Assembly: GCA_023409755.1 (NCBI GenBank)
Contig: JAEYRA010000110.1
Coordinates: forward strand, 1 to 25,178
Length of the DNA: 25,178 nt
Origin: Bacillota bacterium
GTDB lineage: Bacteria; Bacillota; Clostridia; Christensenellales; UMGS416
Reading direction: 5' to 3'
This document shows positions 13,929 through 20,599 of this stretch, piece by piece. Both the position numbers and the translations under genes were made by a program. The notes under the pieces are model-generated. The model did not search any database. It was given only the letters and a program-made list of their open reading frames with translations, and was not told where the DNA came from. Each line of letters opens with the position of its first letter. Position 1 is the first letter of the stretch.

Positions 13929-14145
13929 GATTATGCTTGTTTTGGTGGTTGCATACACTTGGGGATGCGCTGAACAGAACACTGCATCCGTCTTACTTGG
14001 CCTTTTCCGCCCCGTGTCGTTGGCGGTCGGTCGCCTATGCACTCCGGCATTGGCGCTCTCCTCCGCCTGGCGGGACGAAAAACCCACGCCGTTATCCGGA
14101 CGCTTTGTATGTTCATCCCTTCCCTGGAAGACGGGGGGACACGGT

Positions 14146-15282
14146 ATGAAGGGCAAGGACTGGGCGCTGGCAGCGGTGGCCGCCGTTCTCATGGCGGGTT
14201 TCGCCCTGCAGCCGGCGGCGGCGCTGGAGAGCGCCCGTGATGGCCTTCTGCTGTTCTTTACGGTGGTGCTGCCCAGTATGCTGCCCTTCATGGTGTGCGC
14301 GTGTCTCTTCATCGACAGCGGGGCGGCGGGGGCGGCGGGGCGGCTGCTCGATCGTGTGATGCGGCCGCTCTTTGCCTGCCCGGGGGCCGCTGCCTTCGCG
14401 TTGGCGGTAAGCCTCCTCTCCGGCTACCCCACCGGGGCGCGGGTGACGGCGGAGCTCGTCGAGGCGGGGGTGGTGAGCCGCCGGGACGCCCTTCGTACCG
14501 GGGTGCTGGCGTCCTCCACGGGGCCGGTCTTCCTGCTAGGGGCCGTGGGTGCGGGGATGCTTGGCAGCGTGGCCGCCGGTTGGGTCGTTCTCCTCAGCCA
14601 TTATGGCGCGGTGCTGCTGACGGGCATGCTCTTCTCCCTGGGCGGGGATCGCAGCCCCTCAGCATCGTTCCGCCCGGCTGGCCCGGCCGATGTGCCGCTG
14701 ATGGAATCGCTTGGTTCGGCCACAAAAAAGACCGTCGATACCCTCTGGACGGTCGGGGGGTACATCATTCTGTTCTCGGTGGTGGTGCGGTTGCTGCGGC
14801 AGGCGGGGGCCTTGCAGGCCCTGGCCGCGGGGTTGGGGGCGCTGGGGCATCTCGTGGGTCTCGACCGGGCGCTGGGCGAAGCATTCGCCGTGGGCCTGCT
14901 GGAGATGTCCAACGCCTGCAGTGCGGCCGCCCAAACGGGAGCTTCGCTCGCCGATCGTTGTGTGGTACTGGCGATGGCTGTGTCTTTCGGGGGGCTGTGC
15001 ATTCAGGCGCAGAGTATGCTGTTCCTCAGCCGGGCCGGGGTGCGTACGTCGCTCTTCCTGCTGGGCAAGGTTGTCCAGGCCGGGGTGGCGGCGGTGCTGT
15101 GCCGGTTGCTGTTGCTGCTGCCGGCTTTTGCCCGGGTGCTGCAAGGCACGGAGACGGTTTCCGTCCCAGCGGGCGGGTTGTGGGTGGGCACTGTCACCAT
15201 GGGCGGGGCTGCCGCCGTGCTCCTGGTGTTTGTTGTCCTGGCGCTGGTCAGCGTCCGCGCATCGACTCGCGGTTCTGCCTGA
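14146..15282 (+). CDS. ylbJ: Sporulation integral membrane protein YlbJ
   Basis: YlbJ is a mother-cell membrane protein needed for normal spore cortex and heat resistance in B. subtilis; its transport role is unproven. The 378-residue product has about eight to ten membrane helices and the nucleoside-recognition (GATE) type motifs LLLFFTVVLPSMLPFMVC and SLLSGYPTGARVTAELV, followed by GVLASSTGPVFLLGAVG. ATG 14146 follows GGGGGGA (14133-14139) by six bases. The frame stays open upstream to 13927, but that part would precede the predicted sporulation transcript start and lacks a site. The last 35 bases overlap the convergent coiled-coil gene. The ~240 bases before the start hold the sigma-E promoter and an otherwise featureless leader. 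Confidence 0.93.
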   Translation: MKGKDWALAAVAAVLMAGFALQPAAALESARDGLLLFFTVVLPSMLPFMVCACLFIDSGAAGAAGRLLDRVMRPLFACPGAAAFALAVSLLSGYPTGARVTAELVEAGVVSRRDALRTGVLASSTGPVFLLGAVGAGMLGSVAAGWVVLLSHYGAVLLTGMLFSLGGDRSPSASFRPAGPADVPLMESLGSATKKTVDTLWTVGGYIILFSVVVRLLRQAGALQALAAGLGALGHLVGLDRALGEAFAVGLLEMSNACSAAAQTGASLADRCVVLAMAVSFGGLCIQAQSMLFLSRAGVRTSLFLLGKVVQAGVAAVLCRLLLLLPAFARVLQGTETVSVPAGGLWVGTVTMGGAAAVLLVFVVLALVSVRASTRGSA

Positions 15283-15691
15283 CGATGTCGAGGCTGCGGG
15301 ACACGTAGCTCTCGAGATCGGCCAGGATGTCTTCGACATACTCATTGGCGCTCTTCTTGATCTCCCGTGCGCTGGTGTGGGCGCTCGTCAGAATCTCCTC
15401 AGCACGCTGGGCGGCCAGGCGGGTGATCTCCTCGGTCTCCACGAGCTTGCGCGCCTTGGCGTCGGCATCGGCGATGATGGCCTCGGCCTCCTTCTCCGCA
15501 TCGTAGAGGATCTGGTTCTTCTCGCTCTGGATGCTTTGCGCTTCCATGATCTCCCGGGGCAGGTTCTGGCGGATGTCGCTCACGATGTTCAGGCACTTCT
15601 CCCGGTCAACCAAGGCCTTGCTGGAAAGCGGCATGTTGGACGCTTTTTCCAGTTCGTCCTGCAGGTAGTCCAAAAGCCCCATGATGTTCAT
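15248..15691 (-). CDS. Coiled-coil protein, DivIVA/ATP-synthase-E-like
   Basis: The 147-residue product is nearly all helical and charged. Long heptad-like stretches, such as AEKEAEAIIADADAKARKLVE and the segment near ITRLAAQRAEEILTSAHTSAR, resemble DivIVA-type or V-type ATPase subunit E stalk coiled coils. Orthologues placed between coaD and ylbJ in clostridia are often labelled only as ATPase. No catalytic motif is visible, so I would not call it an enzyme. AGGAGG lies seven bases before ATG 15691. The gene starts 11 bases after coaD, third in the rsmD-coaD operon. Function unknown; a scaffold or septum-associated role is a guess. Confidence 0.8.
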   Translation of the reverse strand: MNIMGLLDYLQDELEKASNMPLSSKALVDREKCLNIVSDIRQNLPREIMEAQSIQSEKNQILYDAEKEAEAIIADADAKARKLVETEEITRLAAQRAEEILTSAHTSAREIKKSANEYVEDILADLESYVSRSLDIVRQNRESMRGR

Positions 15692-15702
15692 GTCGGTTCC
15701 TC

Positions 15703-16194
15703 CTATTCAGAGCGCTTTGTGGCGAGGGCGTCTTTGACCTCTTCGTGGATGGCCGGCGGTACCAGGCCAGAGATGTCGCCGCCGTAGCGGCCAACCTCCC
15801 GCACGATGGAGGAGCTGACGAAGGAATATTCGGTGCTGGTCATGATGAACACCGTCTCCACCTGGGGGGCGAGGCGCCGGTTCATCGTGGCCAGCTGGAA
15901 TTCCATTTCAAAATCTGACACGGCGCGCAACCCGCGGACGATGGCGTCAGCCTGCAGGGTGCGGGCGTAATCGACCAGCAGCCCGCCGAAGCTCTCGCAG
16001 CGTACGTTGGGCAGGTGGGCGGTGCTGCGGCTCAGGAAGTCCAGCTTTTGCTCCACCGGGAAGGTCGCTCGCTTGGCGCTGTTGTTGAGCACCGCCACCA
16101 CCAGCGTGTCGCACAGGCGCGACGCTCGCTCGATGATGTCCAGGTGCCCCAGCGTCACCGGGTCAAAGCTGCCCGGGTATATCCAAATCCCCAT
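15703..16194 (-). CDS. coaD: Phosphopantetheine adenylyltransferase
   Basis: The enzyme transfers AMP from ATP to 4'-phosphopantetheine, the penultimate step of coenzyme A synthesis. The 163-residue protein has the full family pattern: IYPGSFDPVTLGHLDII with the T/HxGH nucleotidyltransferase motif, IVRGLRAVSDFEMEFQLATMN, and the C-terminal EYSFVSSSIVREV. ATG 16194 gives the family-typical MGIWIYPGSFDP and has GCGGGGAT upstream. The start lies 32 bases inside the 3' end of rsmD, in another frame, so translation is probably coupled. The rsmD-coaD order is conserved in Firmicutes. Confidence 0.96.
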   Translation of the reverse strand: MGIWIYPGSFDPVTLGHLDIIERASRLCDTLVVAVLNNSAKRATFPVEQKLDFLSRSTAHLPNVRCESFGGLLVDYARTLQADAIVRGLRAVSDFEMEFQLATMNRRLAPQVETVFIMTSTEYSFVSSSIVREVGRYGGDISGLVPPAIHEEVKDALATKRSE

Positions 16195-16741
16195 CGGATC
16201 CCCGCTTTCTGTAGAAGGTAAACCCCACCGCGCCATACTGCCGCCGGTCGGTCGCAACGAGATCTCCTACGGCGTCCGGCAGAGTATCGCGGCTGCTGTG
16301 TTCGGCTATCACCACGCCATCCGCCGCCACCAGGCCGCCCCCAACTAACTGGAGCGCCGGCAACAGGAGCCCGGCAGCATAAGGTGGATCCAGGAAGACC
16401 AAGTCAAAAGGCAATTCCTTTGCCAGCCACCGCGCCGTCAGGAAATCCTCCTGCCGCACATCTGCCACACCCGTCAACCCCAGTGCTTCGACATTGCGCC
16501 GCAGCAGCCGGGCTGCCGCGCCGTCCCGCTCAAAGAGCAGGCAATGGGCTGCCCCGCGGCTCAGGCTCTCAAAGGACAGGGCACCGCTGCCGGCAAAGCC
16601 ATCGAGCACCCGCGCGCCGCGCACCGCCCCGGCCAGAATGTTAAAGAGCGCCACCTTGGCCCGGTCGGCGGTGGGCCGGGTGTGCTGCCCGGGCGGGGCG
16701 TCGAAGGCACGGCCCCGCAGCGAACCGCCGATGATGCGCAT
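16163..16741 (-). CDS. rsmD: 16S rRNA (guanine(966)-N2)-methyltransferase RsmD
   Basis: The enzyme methylates G966 of 16S rRNA using S-adenosylmethionine. The 192-residue protein starts MRIIGGSLRGRAF and carries RPTADRAKVALFNIL, the SAM-binding VLDGFAGSGALSFESLSRG and the catalytic FLDPPY (the D/NPPY motif of N-methyltransferases). GGAGGTTG lies before ATG 16741; a TTG at 16747 is a poorer choice because it overlaps that site. It is the first gene of rsmD-coaD-coiled-coil and has a good promoter. It corresponds to ylbH of B. subtilis. Confidence 0.95.
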   Translation of the reverse strand: MRIIGGSLRGRAFDAPPGQHTRPTADRAKVALFNILAGAVRGARVLDGFAGSGALSFESLSRGAAHCLLFERDGAAARLLRRNVEALGLTGVADVRQEDFLTARWLAKELPFDLVFLDPPYAAGLLLPALQLVGGGLVAADGVVIAEHSSRDTLPDAVGDLVATDRRQYGAVGFTFYRKRGSDGDLDIPGQL

Positions 16742-16778
16742 GGTCAACCTCCAGACGGCACACGTTTCCTATTTAGCG

Positions 16779-16807
16779 ATTGTACTATAAAGCGGGGCGG
16801 GTGACAA
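16779..16807 (-). promoter_or_regulatory. SigA-type promoter of rsmD-coaD
   Basis: On the - strand TTGTCA (16807-16802), 17 bases, TACAAT (16784-16779), about 38 bases before the rsmD start. Confidence 0.78.
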
Positions 16808-16837
16808 GCGCAACCGTGTACAACCCGTGGGCAGCCC

Positions 16838-16866
16838 AACGCCGCCGGCGCGGGGCCGGCGGCGTT
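16838..16866 (-). terminator. GC-rich hairpin between the 57-codon gene and rsmD
   Basis: AACGCCGCCGGC and GCCGGCGGCGTT form a perfect 12-bp stem with a five-base loop, 15 bases after the stop of the small gene at 16882. No T tract follows on either strand, so it is not a textbook terminator. It also sits about 30 bases upstream of the rsmD -35. Confidence 0.5.
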
Positions 16867-16881
16867 CGGGGATTGAGCAGG

Positions 16882-17055
16882 TCACTGATTGAAGGACAGC
16901 GTTTTCAGAATGTGGTGGGCGATGTCGGCGGGGGCGACGAGGAGAACGTGGTCACAGAGGCGCTCGTGCTCAACCACCAGTTCCGCAAACCGTTCCCGGA
17001 TGATTGGGCCGGTGGTCGTTTCCTGCCGGCGGGCCGATTCCGGTTCCCACTCCAA
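16882..17055 (-). CDS. Small protein of unknown function, 57 residues, TTG start
   Basis: AAAGGAGG (17070-17063), then seven bases and TTG at 17055, open for 57 codons to TGA at 16884-16882. The translation begins MEWEPESARRQETTTGPI and ends HHILKTLSFNQ. It is soluble, with a charged N terminus and a helix-prone middle (REN-like IIRERFAELVVEHERLCDHV) and a hydrophobic LLVAPADIA. Codons favour G/C in third positions like the neighbours. A hairpin follows the stop, and the gene sits between two clear transcription boundaries. No family is recognised. No clear promoter is seen; it could be read through from the ABC-F unit. Confidence 0.55.
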   Translation of the reverse strand: MEWEPESARRQETTTGPIIRERFAELVVEHERLCDHVLLVAPADIAHHILKTLSFNQ

Positions 17056-17130
17056 GCCGTTTCCTCCTTTGCGGATGCATGCACTCGCCCAAATAGTGTC
17101 TATACAAAGGCGTTGGGTTCATTTTTGCCG

Positions 17131-17166
17131 AAAAAATAACGGGGAAGCCAGGGCGACTTCTCCGTT
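17131..17166 (-). terminator. Rho-independent terminator after the 2H phosphoesterase gene
   Basis: On the - strand AACGG-A-GAAG pairs with CTTC-C-CCGTT (one mismatch) around a nine-base loop, followed by ATTTTTT. It starts eight bases after the stop codon at 17174. Confidence 0.8.
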
Positions 17167-17173
17167 GGGCCAT

Positions 17174-17683
17174 CTATTTCAATTCGATGAATTGCTCGCG
17201 AATCGACCGCTCGTCCTCGCCGATTGTCTCCAGCCAGACGCGGTCGATGACCGTTTCAAAGGAGTCGTGCAGGCCGGCCAACCCTTCGAGCGCCCGGTCA
17301 AAGGCGGCGGACTCACGCAACCGGCCTACGGTCAGGTGGGGGAAGTAGGGCAGCTTGCGGTACAGGAATGGCGCTAGCACGTCGGTGTACAGCCGGTCAT
17401 GCAGGGCGATCACGTCGTCGTTGCCTCGTTTCACATTGAGGAACAGAAAACCGTCCCGGTCATCGCCGGAGAAACCCTCAAACCGGAGCAGGAAGGGCTT
17501 GGCGCTAATCATCGCCTTTTGCATGTGCCCGGCCAAAGCTTCCGTCGTCAGGTCGCAGACGAAGGGGAAGACGAGTGTGATGTGCGGGCCGATGCTGCTG
17601 GCCAGGGGGTCGTACCGATTCCGAATCTCACCGATAACCTCATGGTTTGAAAACTCAGGGAACAGCAGAATCGATCTTTGCAT
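17174..17683 (-). CDS. 2H phosphoesterase (2'-5' RNA ligase-like) family protein
   Basis: The 169-residue protein has the two HxT motifs that define the 2H superfamily: GPHITLVFPF near residue 33 and YFPHLTVGRL near residue 117. Each His acts on a 2',3'-cyclic or 2'-5' phosphodiester bond. Family members include RNA ligases/cyclic phosphodiesterases and YjcG-like proteins; the natural RNA substrate is generally unknown. GGAGGTGACGAC precedes ATG 17683. It begins 19 bases after the ABC-F stop and is likely co-transcribed with that gene, which suggests a translation- or RNA-linked role. The longer open frame to 17878 runs back into the ABC-F gene and is rejected. Confidence 0.85.
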   Translation of the reverse strand: MQRSILLFPEFSNHEVIGEIRNRYDPLASSIGPHITLVFPFVCDLTTEALAGHMQKAMISAKPFLLRFEGFSGDDRDGFLFLNVKRGNDDVIALHDRLYTDVLAPFLYRKLPYFPHLTVGRLRESAAFDRALEGLAGLHDSFETVIDRVWLETIGEDERSIREQFIELK

Positions 17684-17702
17684 GTCGTCACCTCCTTGCC
17701 CG

Positions 17703-19619
17703 CTATTCCTCCAAAGCCGTGAGCGCGGCCTCCCACTGCTCCACCAGGGCGTCGCAGGCCTGCTTCTGCTCGTCGTGCCGGGCGGAGAGGGCGGCGATCT
17801 CGCCGGGGGACAGCGCCGCCGGATTGGAAAGCTGTTGCTCCAGCGCCGCCAGTTCTCCCTCGGCCGCGGTGATGGCATCCTCCAGACGCTTTACCTCCCG
17901 CCGTCGCTCGCGCAGCTCGGCCTCGGCCTCCCGGCTCTGGCGGTCCTGCCGGCGGCGCTCGGTCTTGGTCAGCCCCTCGTTGGGGTCGAAGGCCGGCGGG
18001 CGGTTCTCCACCGCCTTGTGGTTGAGGTAGGCGTCCCAGTTGCCGGGGTAGTCGGTCACGCCATCGTCGGTCATCTCCAGCACACGGGTGGCGATGCGGT
18101 TGATGAAGTACCGGTCGTGGGAGACGAACAGCAGCGTGCCGTCAAAATCGAGCAGGGCGTCCTCCAGCACCTGGCAGGAGGCCGTGTCCAGGTGGTTGGT
18201 GGGTTCGTCCAGCAGCAGCACATTGTAGCGGCCCAGCAGGAGCTTAATGAGCGCCACCCGGCCCCGTTCCCCGCCGGAGAGATCGGCGATGCGCTTGTCC
18301 ACATCGTCCCCACGGAAGAGGAACGCCGCCAGCGTGTCACGTATCTTCTGGGGCTCCAGCGTGCGGTACGCATCCCACACCTCGTCGATGACGGTCTTTT
18401 CGGGCGAGAGTCCCTGCTGCTTCTGGTCGTAATAGCCCACCTGTACACCGGTGCCCCACTGGAAGTGTCCGGCGTCCTGGGCCAAGTCACCCATGAGGAT
18501 GCGCAGCAGCGTTGTCTTGCCGATGCCATTGCGCCCCACGATGCCCACCCGGTCGCCCGCACGGATGGTCAGATCCATGTTTTGGAAGAGCCGCACCGGC
18601 CCGAAGGACTTGCCAAGCCCCTCAGCCAGCAGCACGTCGCTGCCGGTGCGGCGGGTTGTCTCAAAGGCGAAACGAACGGTGGCCTCCTCCCGCACCTGGT
18701 CAACGCGCTCGATCTTGGCGAGCTTCTTCTCCCAGCTGTGGGCGGCGCGGATGCTCTTCTCCCGGTTGTACTGCTTGTAGCGGCGGATGATCTGCTCGTG
18801 GCGCTCAATCTCCCGCCGGTTGAGATCGTAGGCCTTCTGCTGCAGGCGGATGCGCTCCTCCCGCTCGATCATGTATTCGGTGTAGTTGCCCTCGTAGAGG
18901 CTCAAGCGATGGTTGCTGATCTCCCCGATGGAGTTGCAGACCGCGTCCAGGAAGTACCGGTCGTGACTGACCACAATGACGGCGCCGGCATAGCTGTTGA
19001 GGTAATCCTCCAGCCAGGCGATGGAGCCGATGTCCAGGTGGTTGGTGGGTTCGTCCAGCAGCAACAAGTCCGGCCGGCGCAGCAGCAGCTTGGCCAGCCC
19101 CAGACGGGACTGCTGCCCGCCAGAGAGCGTGGACGCCCGCCGGTTGATCTGCTCATCGTCGAAGCCCAGGCCCTTCAATACGCCCAGGATGGCGCTGCGG
19201 TAGCCATAGCCGTTGGCGGCTTCAAAGCGCTCGGTCAGGCGCGCGTATTCGTTGGACAGGCGGGTGAAGGTCGGCTCGTCACCCACGACCTCGCCCATGT
19301 CATGCTCCAGCTGGCGCAGGCGATCCTCCATGGCAAACACGTCGGCGAAGACCGTGAGCATCTCCTCCCACGGGGTACCGTCGGGCACGGTCATGCTCTC
19401 CTGCGCCAGGTACCCCAGCTTCAGGCTTTCAGAGCGGTACACCCGGCCCTCGTCGGCGGCCAGTTCCCCGGTGACGATGCGAAGCAGCGTTGTCTTGCCC
19501 GCGCCGTTGGCCCCCACGATGCCAAGCCGCTGCCGGTCCTGCAGGGCCAGGCTGATGTCCTCCAGCACCGTATCCACGCCGTAATATTTACCTATTCTAT
19601 CAAGGGTTAGTTGTATCAT
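17703..19619 (-). CDS. ABC-F family ATPase (YdiF-like)
   Basis: ABC-F proteins are soluble twin ATPases that act on the ribosome, not transporters. The 638-residue protein has no membrane segment. Domain 1 has Walker A GANGAGKT (36-43), signature LSGGQQSRLGLAKLLL and LLLLDEPTNHLD. The interdomain linker is a charged helix pair. Domain 2 has Walker A GRNGIGKT, signature LSGGERGRVALIKLLL and LLLDEPTNHLD. A C-terminal coiled coil (about residues 540-638) is rich in Glu, Arg and Ala. Both sites look catalytically intact. ATG 19619 (MIQLTLDRIGKYYG) follows AAGGACGG. It resembles B. subtilis YdiF, also encoded near rex. Drug resistance is not implied. Confidence 0.93.
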   Translation of the reverse strand: MIQLTLDRIGKYYGVDTVLEDISLALQDRQRLGIVGANGAGKTTLLRIVTGELAADEGRVYRSESLKLGYLAQESMTVPDGTPWEEMLTVFADVFAMEDRLRQLEHDMGEVVGDEPTFTRLSNEYARLTERFEAANGYGYRSAILGVLKGLGFDDEQINRRASTLSGGQQSRLGLAKLLLRRPDLLLLDEPTNHLDIGSIAWLEDYLNSYAGAVIVVSHDRYFLDAVCNSIGEISNHRLSLYEGNYTEYMIEREERIRLQQKAYDLNRREIERHEQIIRRYKQYNREKSIRAAHSWEKKLAKIERVDQVREEATVRFAFETTRRTGSDVLLAEGLGKSFGPVRLFQNMDLTIRAGDRVGIVGRNGIGKTTLLRILMGDLAQDAGHFQWGTGVQVGYYDQKQQGLSPEKTVIDEVWDAYRTLEPQKIRDTLAAFLFRGDDVDKRIADLSGGERGRVALIKLLLGRYNVLLLDEPTNHLDTASCQVLEDALLDFDGTLLFVSHDRYFINRIATRVLEMTDDGVTDYPGNWDAYLNHKAVENRPPAFDPNEGLTKTERRRQDRQSREAEAELRERRREVKRLEDAITAAEGELAALEQQLSNPAALSPGEIAALSARHDEQKQACDALVEQWEAALTALEE

Positions 19620-19650
19620 TGTTCCGTCCTTGCAATGGTGTGCGTCCTCC

Positions 19651-19679
19651 ATTATACCGGAGGAATGCTTTGCTGACCA
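19651..19679 (-). promoter_or_regulatory. Promoter of the ABC-F gene
   Basis: On the - strand TGGTCA (19679-19674), 17 bases, TATAAT (19656-19651), about 32 bases before the ABC-F start. Confidence 0.7.
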
Positions 19680-19737
19680 GTGTGCAGGGACAGTCCCGTG
19701 CCGTCAAAACCGGTGGTTTGTGTATGGAATAATTGCA

Positions 19738-19766
19738 TTGCCCGGCTCGGCAAAGAATGGTATGAT
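19738..19766 (+). promoter_or_regulatory. Promoter of rex
   Basis: TTGCCC (19738-19743), 17 bases, TATGAT (19761-19766), with TGG before the -10 as an extended element. The inverted repeat TTGCC-N6-GGCAA (19738-19753) covers the -35. The leader to the rex ATG is about 105 bases. Confidence 0.6.
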
Positions 19767-19880
19767 AAACGAGCCGTAGTGGGTGGACAACCCCTTTGGC
19801 CAGTTTGTGTTTATTCACTTGGCAGGTTCGACATACTAACGATGGCGTTGTGTGCTGCATGGGCAGTTGGGAGGAATGGT

Positions 19881-20555
19881 ATGCACAGGAAGGTTTCGGA
19901 CGCGGTGATTCGACGGTTGCCGCGATATTACCGCCAACTGGCGCTGCTGGAGCAGGAAGGCGTGCAGAAGATCTCTTCCCTGGCGCTCAGTGGGCGTATG
20001 AACATCACCGCCTCGCAGATTCGTCAGGATCTCAACTGCTTTGGTGGCTTCGGCCAGCAGGGCTATGGCTACAACGTTGCGGAGTTGCGCCGGCATATCG
20101 CTCACATTCTGGGCCTGACGCACCAGTACCGCATGATTGTGGTAGGCGCGGGTAACATCGGCCAGGCGCTGTCCCATTATTCAAACTTCCACTCCGAAGG
20201 CTATGACGTGTTGGCACTCTTTGACACTGACCCGGCGCTCATCGGCCAGACGATCGGCCAGGCCAAGGTGCTGGATGGTGCGGGGCTGGCACAGTTTCTG
20301 GCTGAGCACGAGGTGGACATCGCGGCCATCACCGTGCCGGCCGGCGCGGCGCTGGCGGTGGCGCGTCTGTGTGCCGACGCGGGAATTCGCGCAATTTGGA
20401 ACTTTGCGCCAGTGGACATCGTCATACCTGGTGTAGCGGTCGAGAACGCCCAGCTCACCGATGGGCTGATGGCTCTGACTTACCGCCTTTGCGACCTGAA
20501 GGACGAAGGGGAGCCGGACGAAGGTTGCACCCAGAGGGATACAGGGGTAGAATAG
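19881..20555 (+). CDS. rex: Redox-sensing transcriptional repressor Rex
   Basis: Rex senses the NADH/NAD+ ratio and represses fermentation and respiration genes when NADH is low. The 224-residue protein has an N-terminal winged helix (about 1-80) with LALSGRMNITASQIRQDLN followed by CFGGFGQQGYGYNV. A Rossmann domain with IVVGAGNIGQAL (GAGNIG, 89-94) follows, then FDTDPALIG and IWNFAPVDI near the end, all Rex hallmarks. The C terminus is slightly extended and acidic. ATG 19881 has GGGAGG (19869-19874); the open frame upstream to 19680 crosses the promoter. It is divergent from the ydiF-like gene. ackA in this window is a plausible target. Confidence 0.95.
   Translation: MHRKVSDAVIRRLPRYYRQLALLEQEGVQKISSLALSGRMNITASQIRQDLNCFGGFGQQGYGYNVAELRRHIAHILGLTHQYRMIVVGAGNIGQALSHYSNFHSEGYDVLALFDTDPALIGQTIGQAKVLDGAGLAQFLAEHEVDIAAITVPAGAALAVARLCADAGIRAIWNFAPVDIVIPGVAVENAQLTDGLMALTYRLCDLKDEGEPDEGCTQRDTGVE
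20525..20553 (+). promoter_or_regulatory. Possible promoter of the VanW gene within the rex 3' end
   Basis: TTGCAC, 17 bases, TAGAAT. The -35 matches only three of six positions. The VanW gene starts 44 bases after the rex stop, so read-through from rex is also possible. Confidence 0.25.
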
Positions 20556-20599
20556 CGGCATCATATCGTTTTTATCTATCATTTGGAGGAACGGCCATT

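Noticed and set aside
14295..15308. A Gly/Arg-rich + strand frame overlapping ylbJ
   Set aside because: Off-frame reading of ylbJ; low-complexity composition typical of a shifted GC-rich gene.
17355..19610. A 751-codon + strand frame
   Set aside because: It lies opposite the ABC-F and 2H phosphoesterase genes. It is long only because GC-rich coding DNA lacks stops in the complementary frame.
17703..19619. ABC-F gene as an antibiotic-resistance gene or a transporter
   Set aside because: No membrane domain, and it looks like the housekeeping YdiF type beside rex; resistance cannot be inferred from these motifs.
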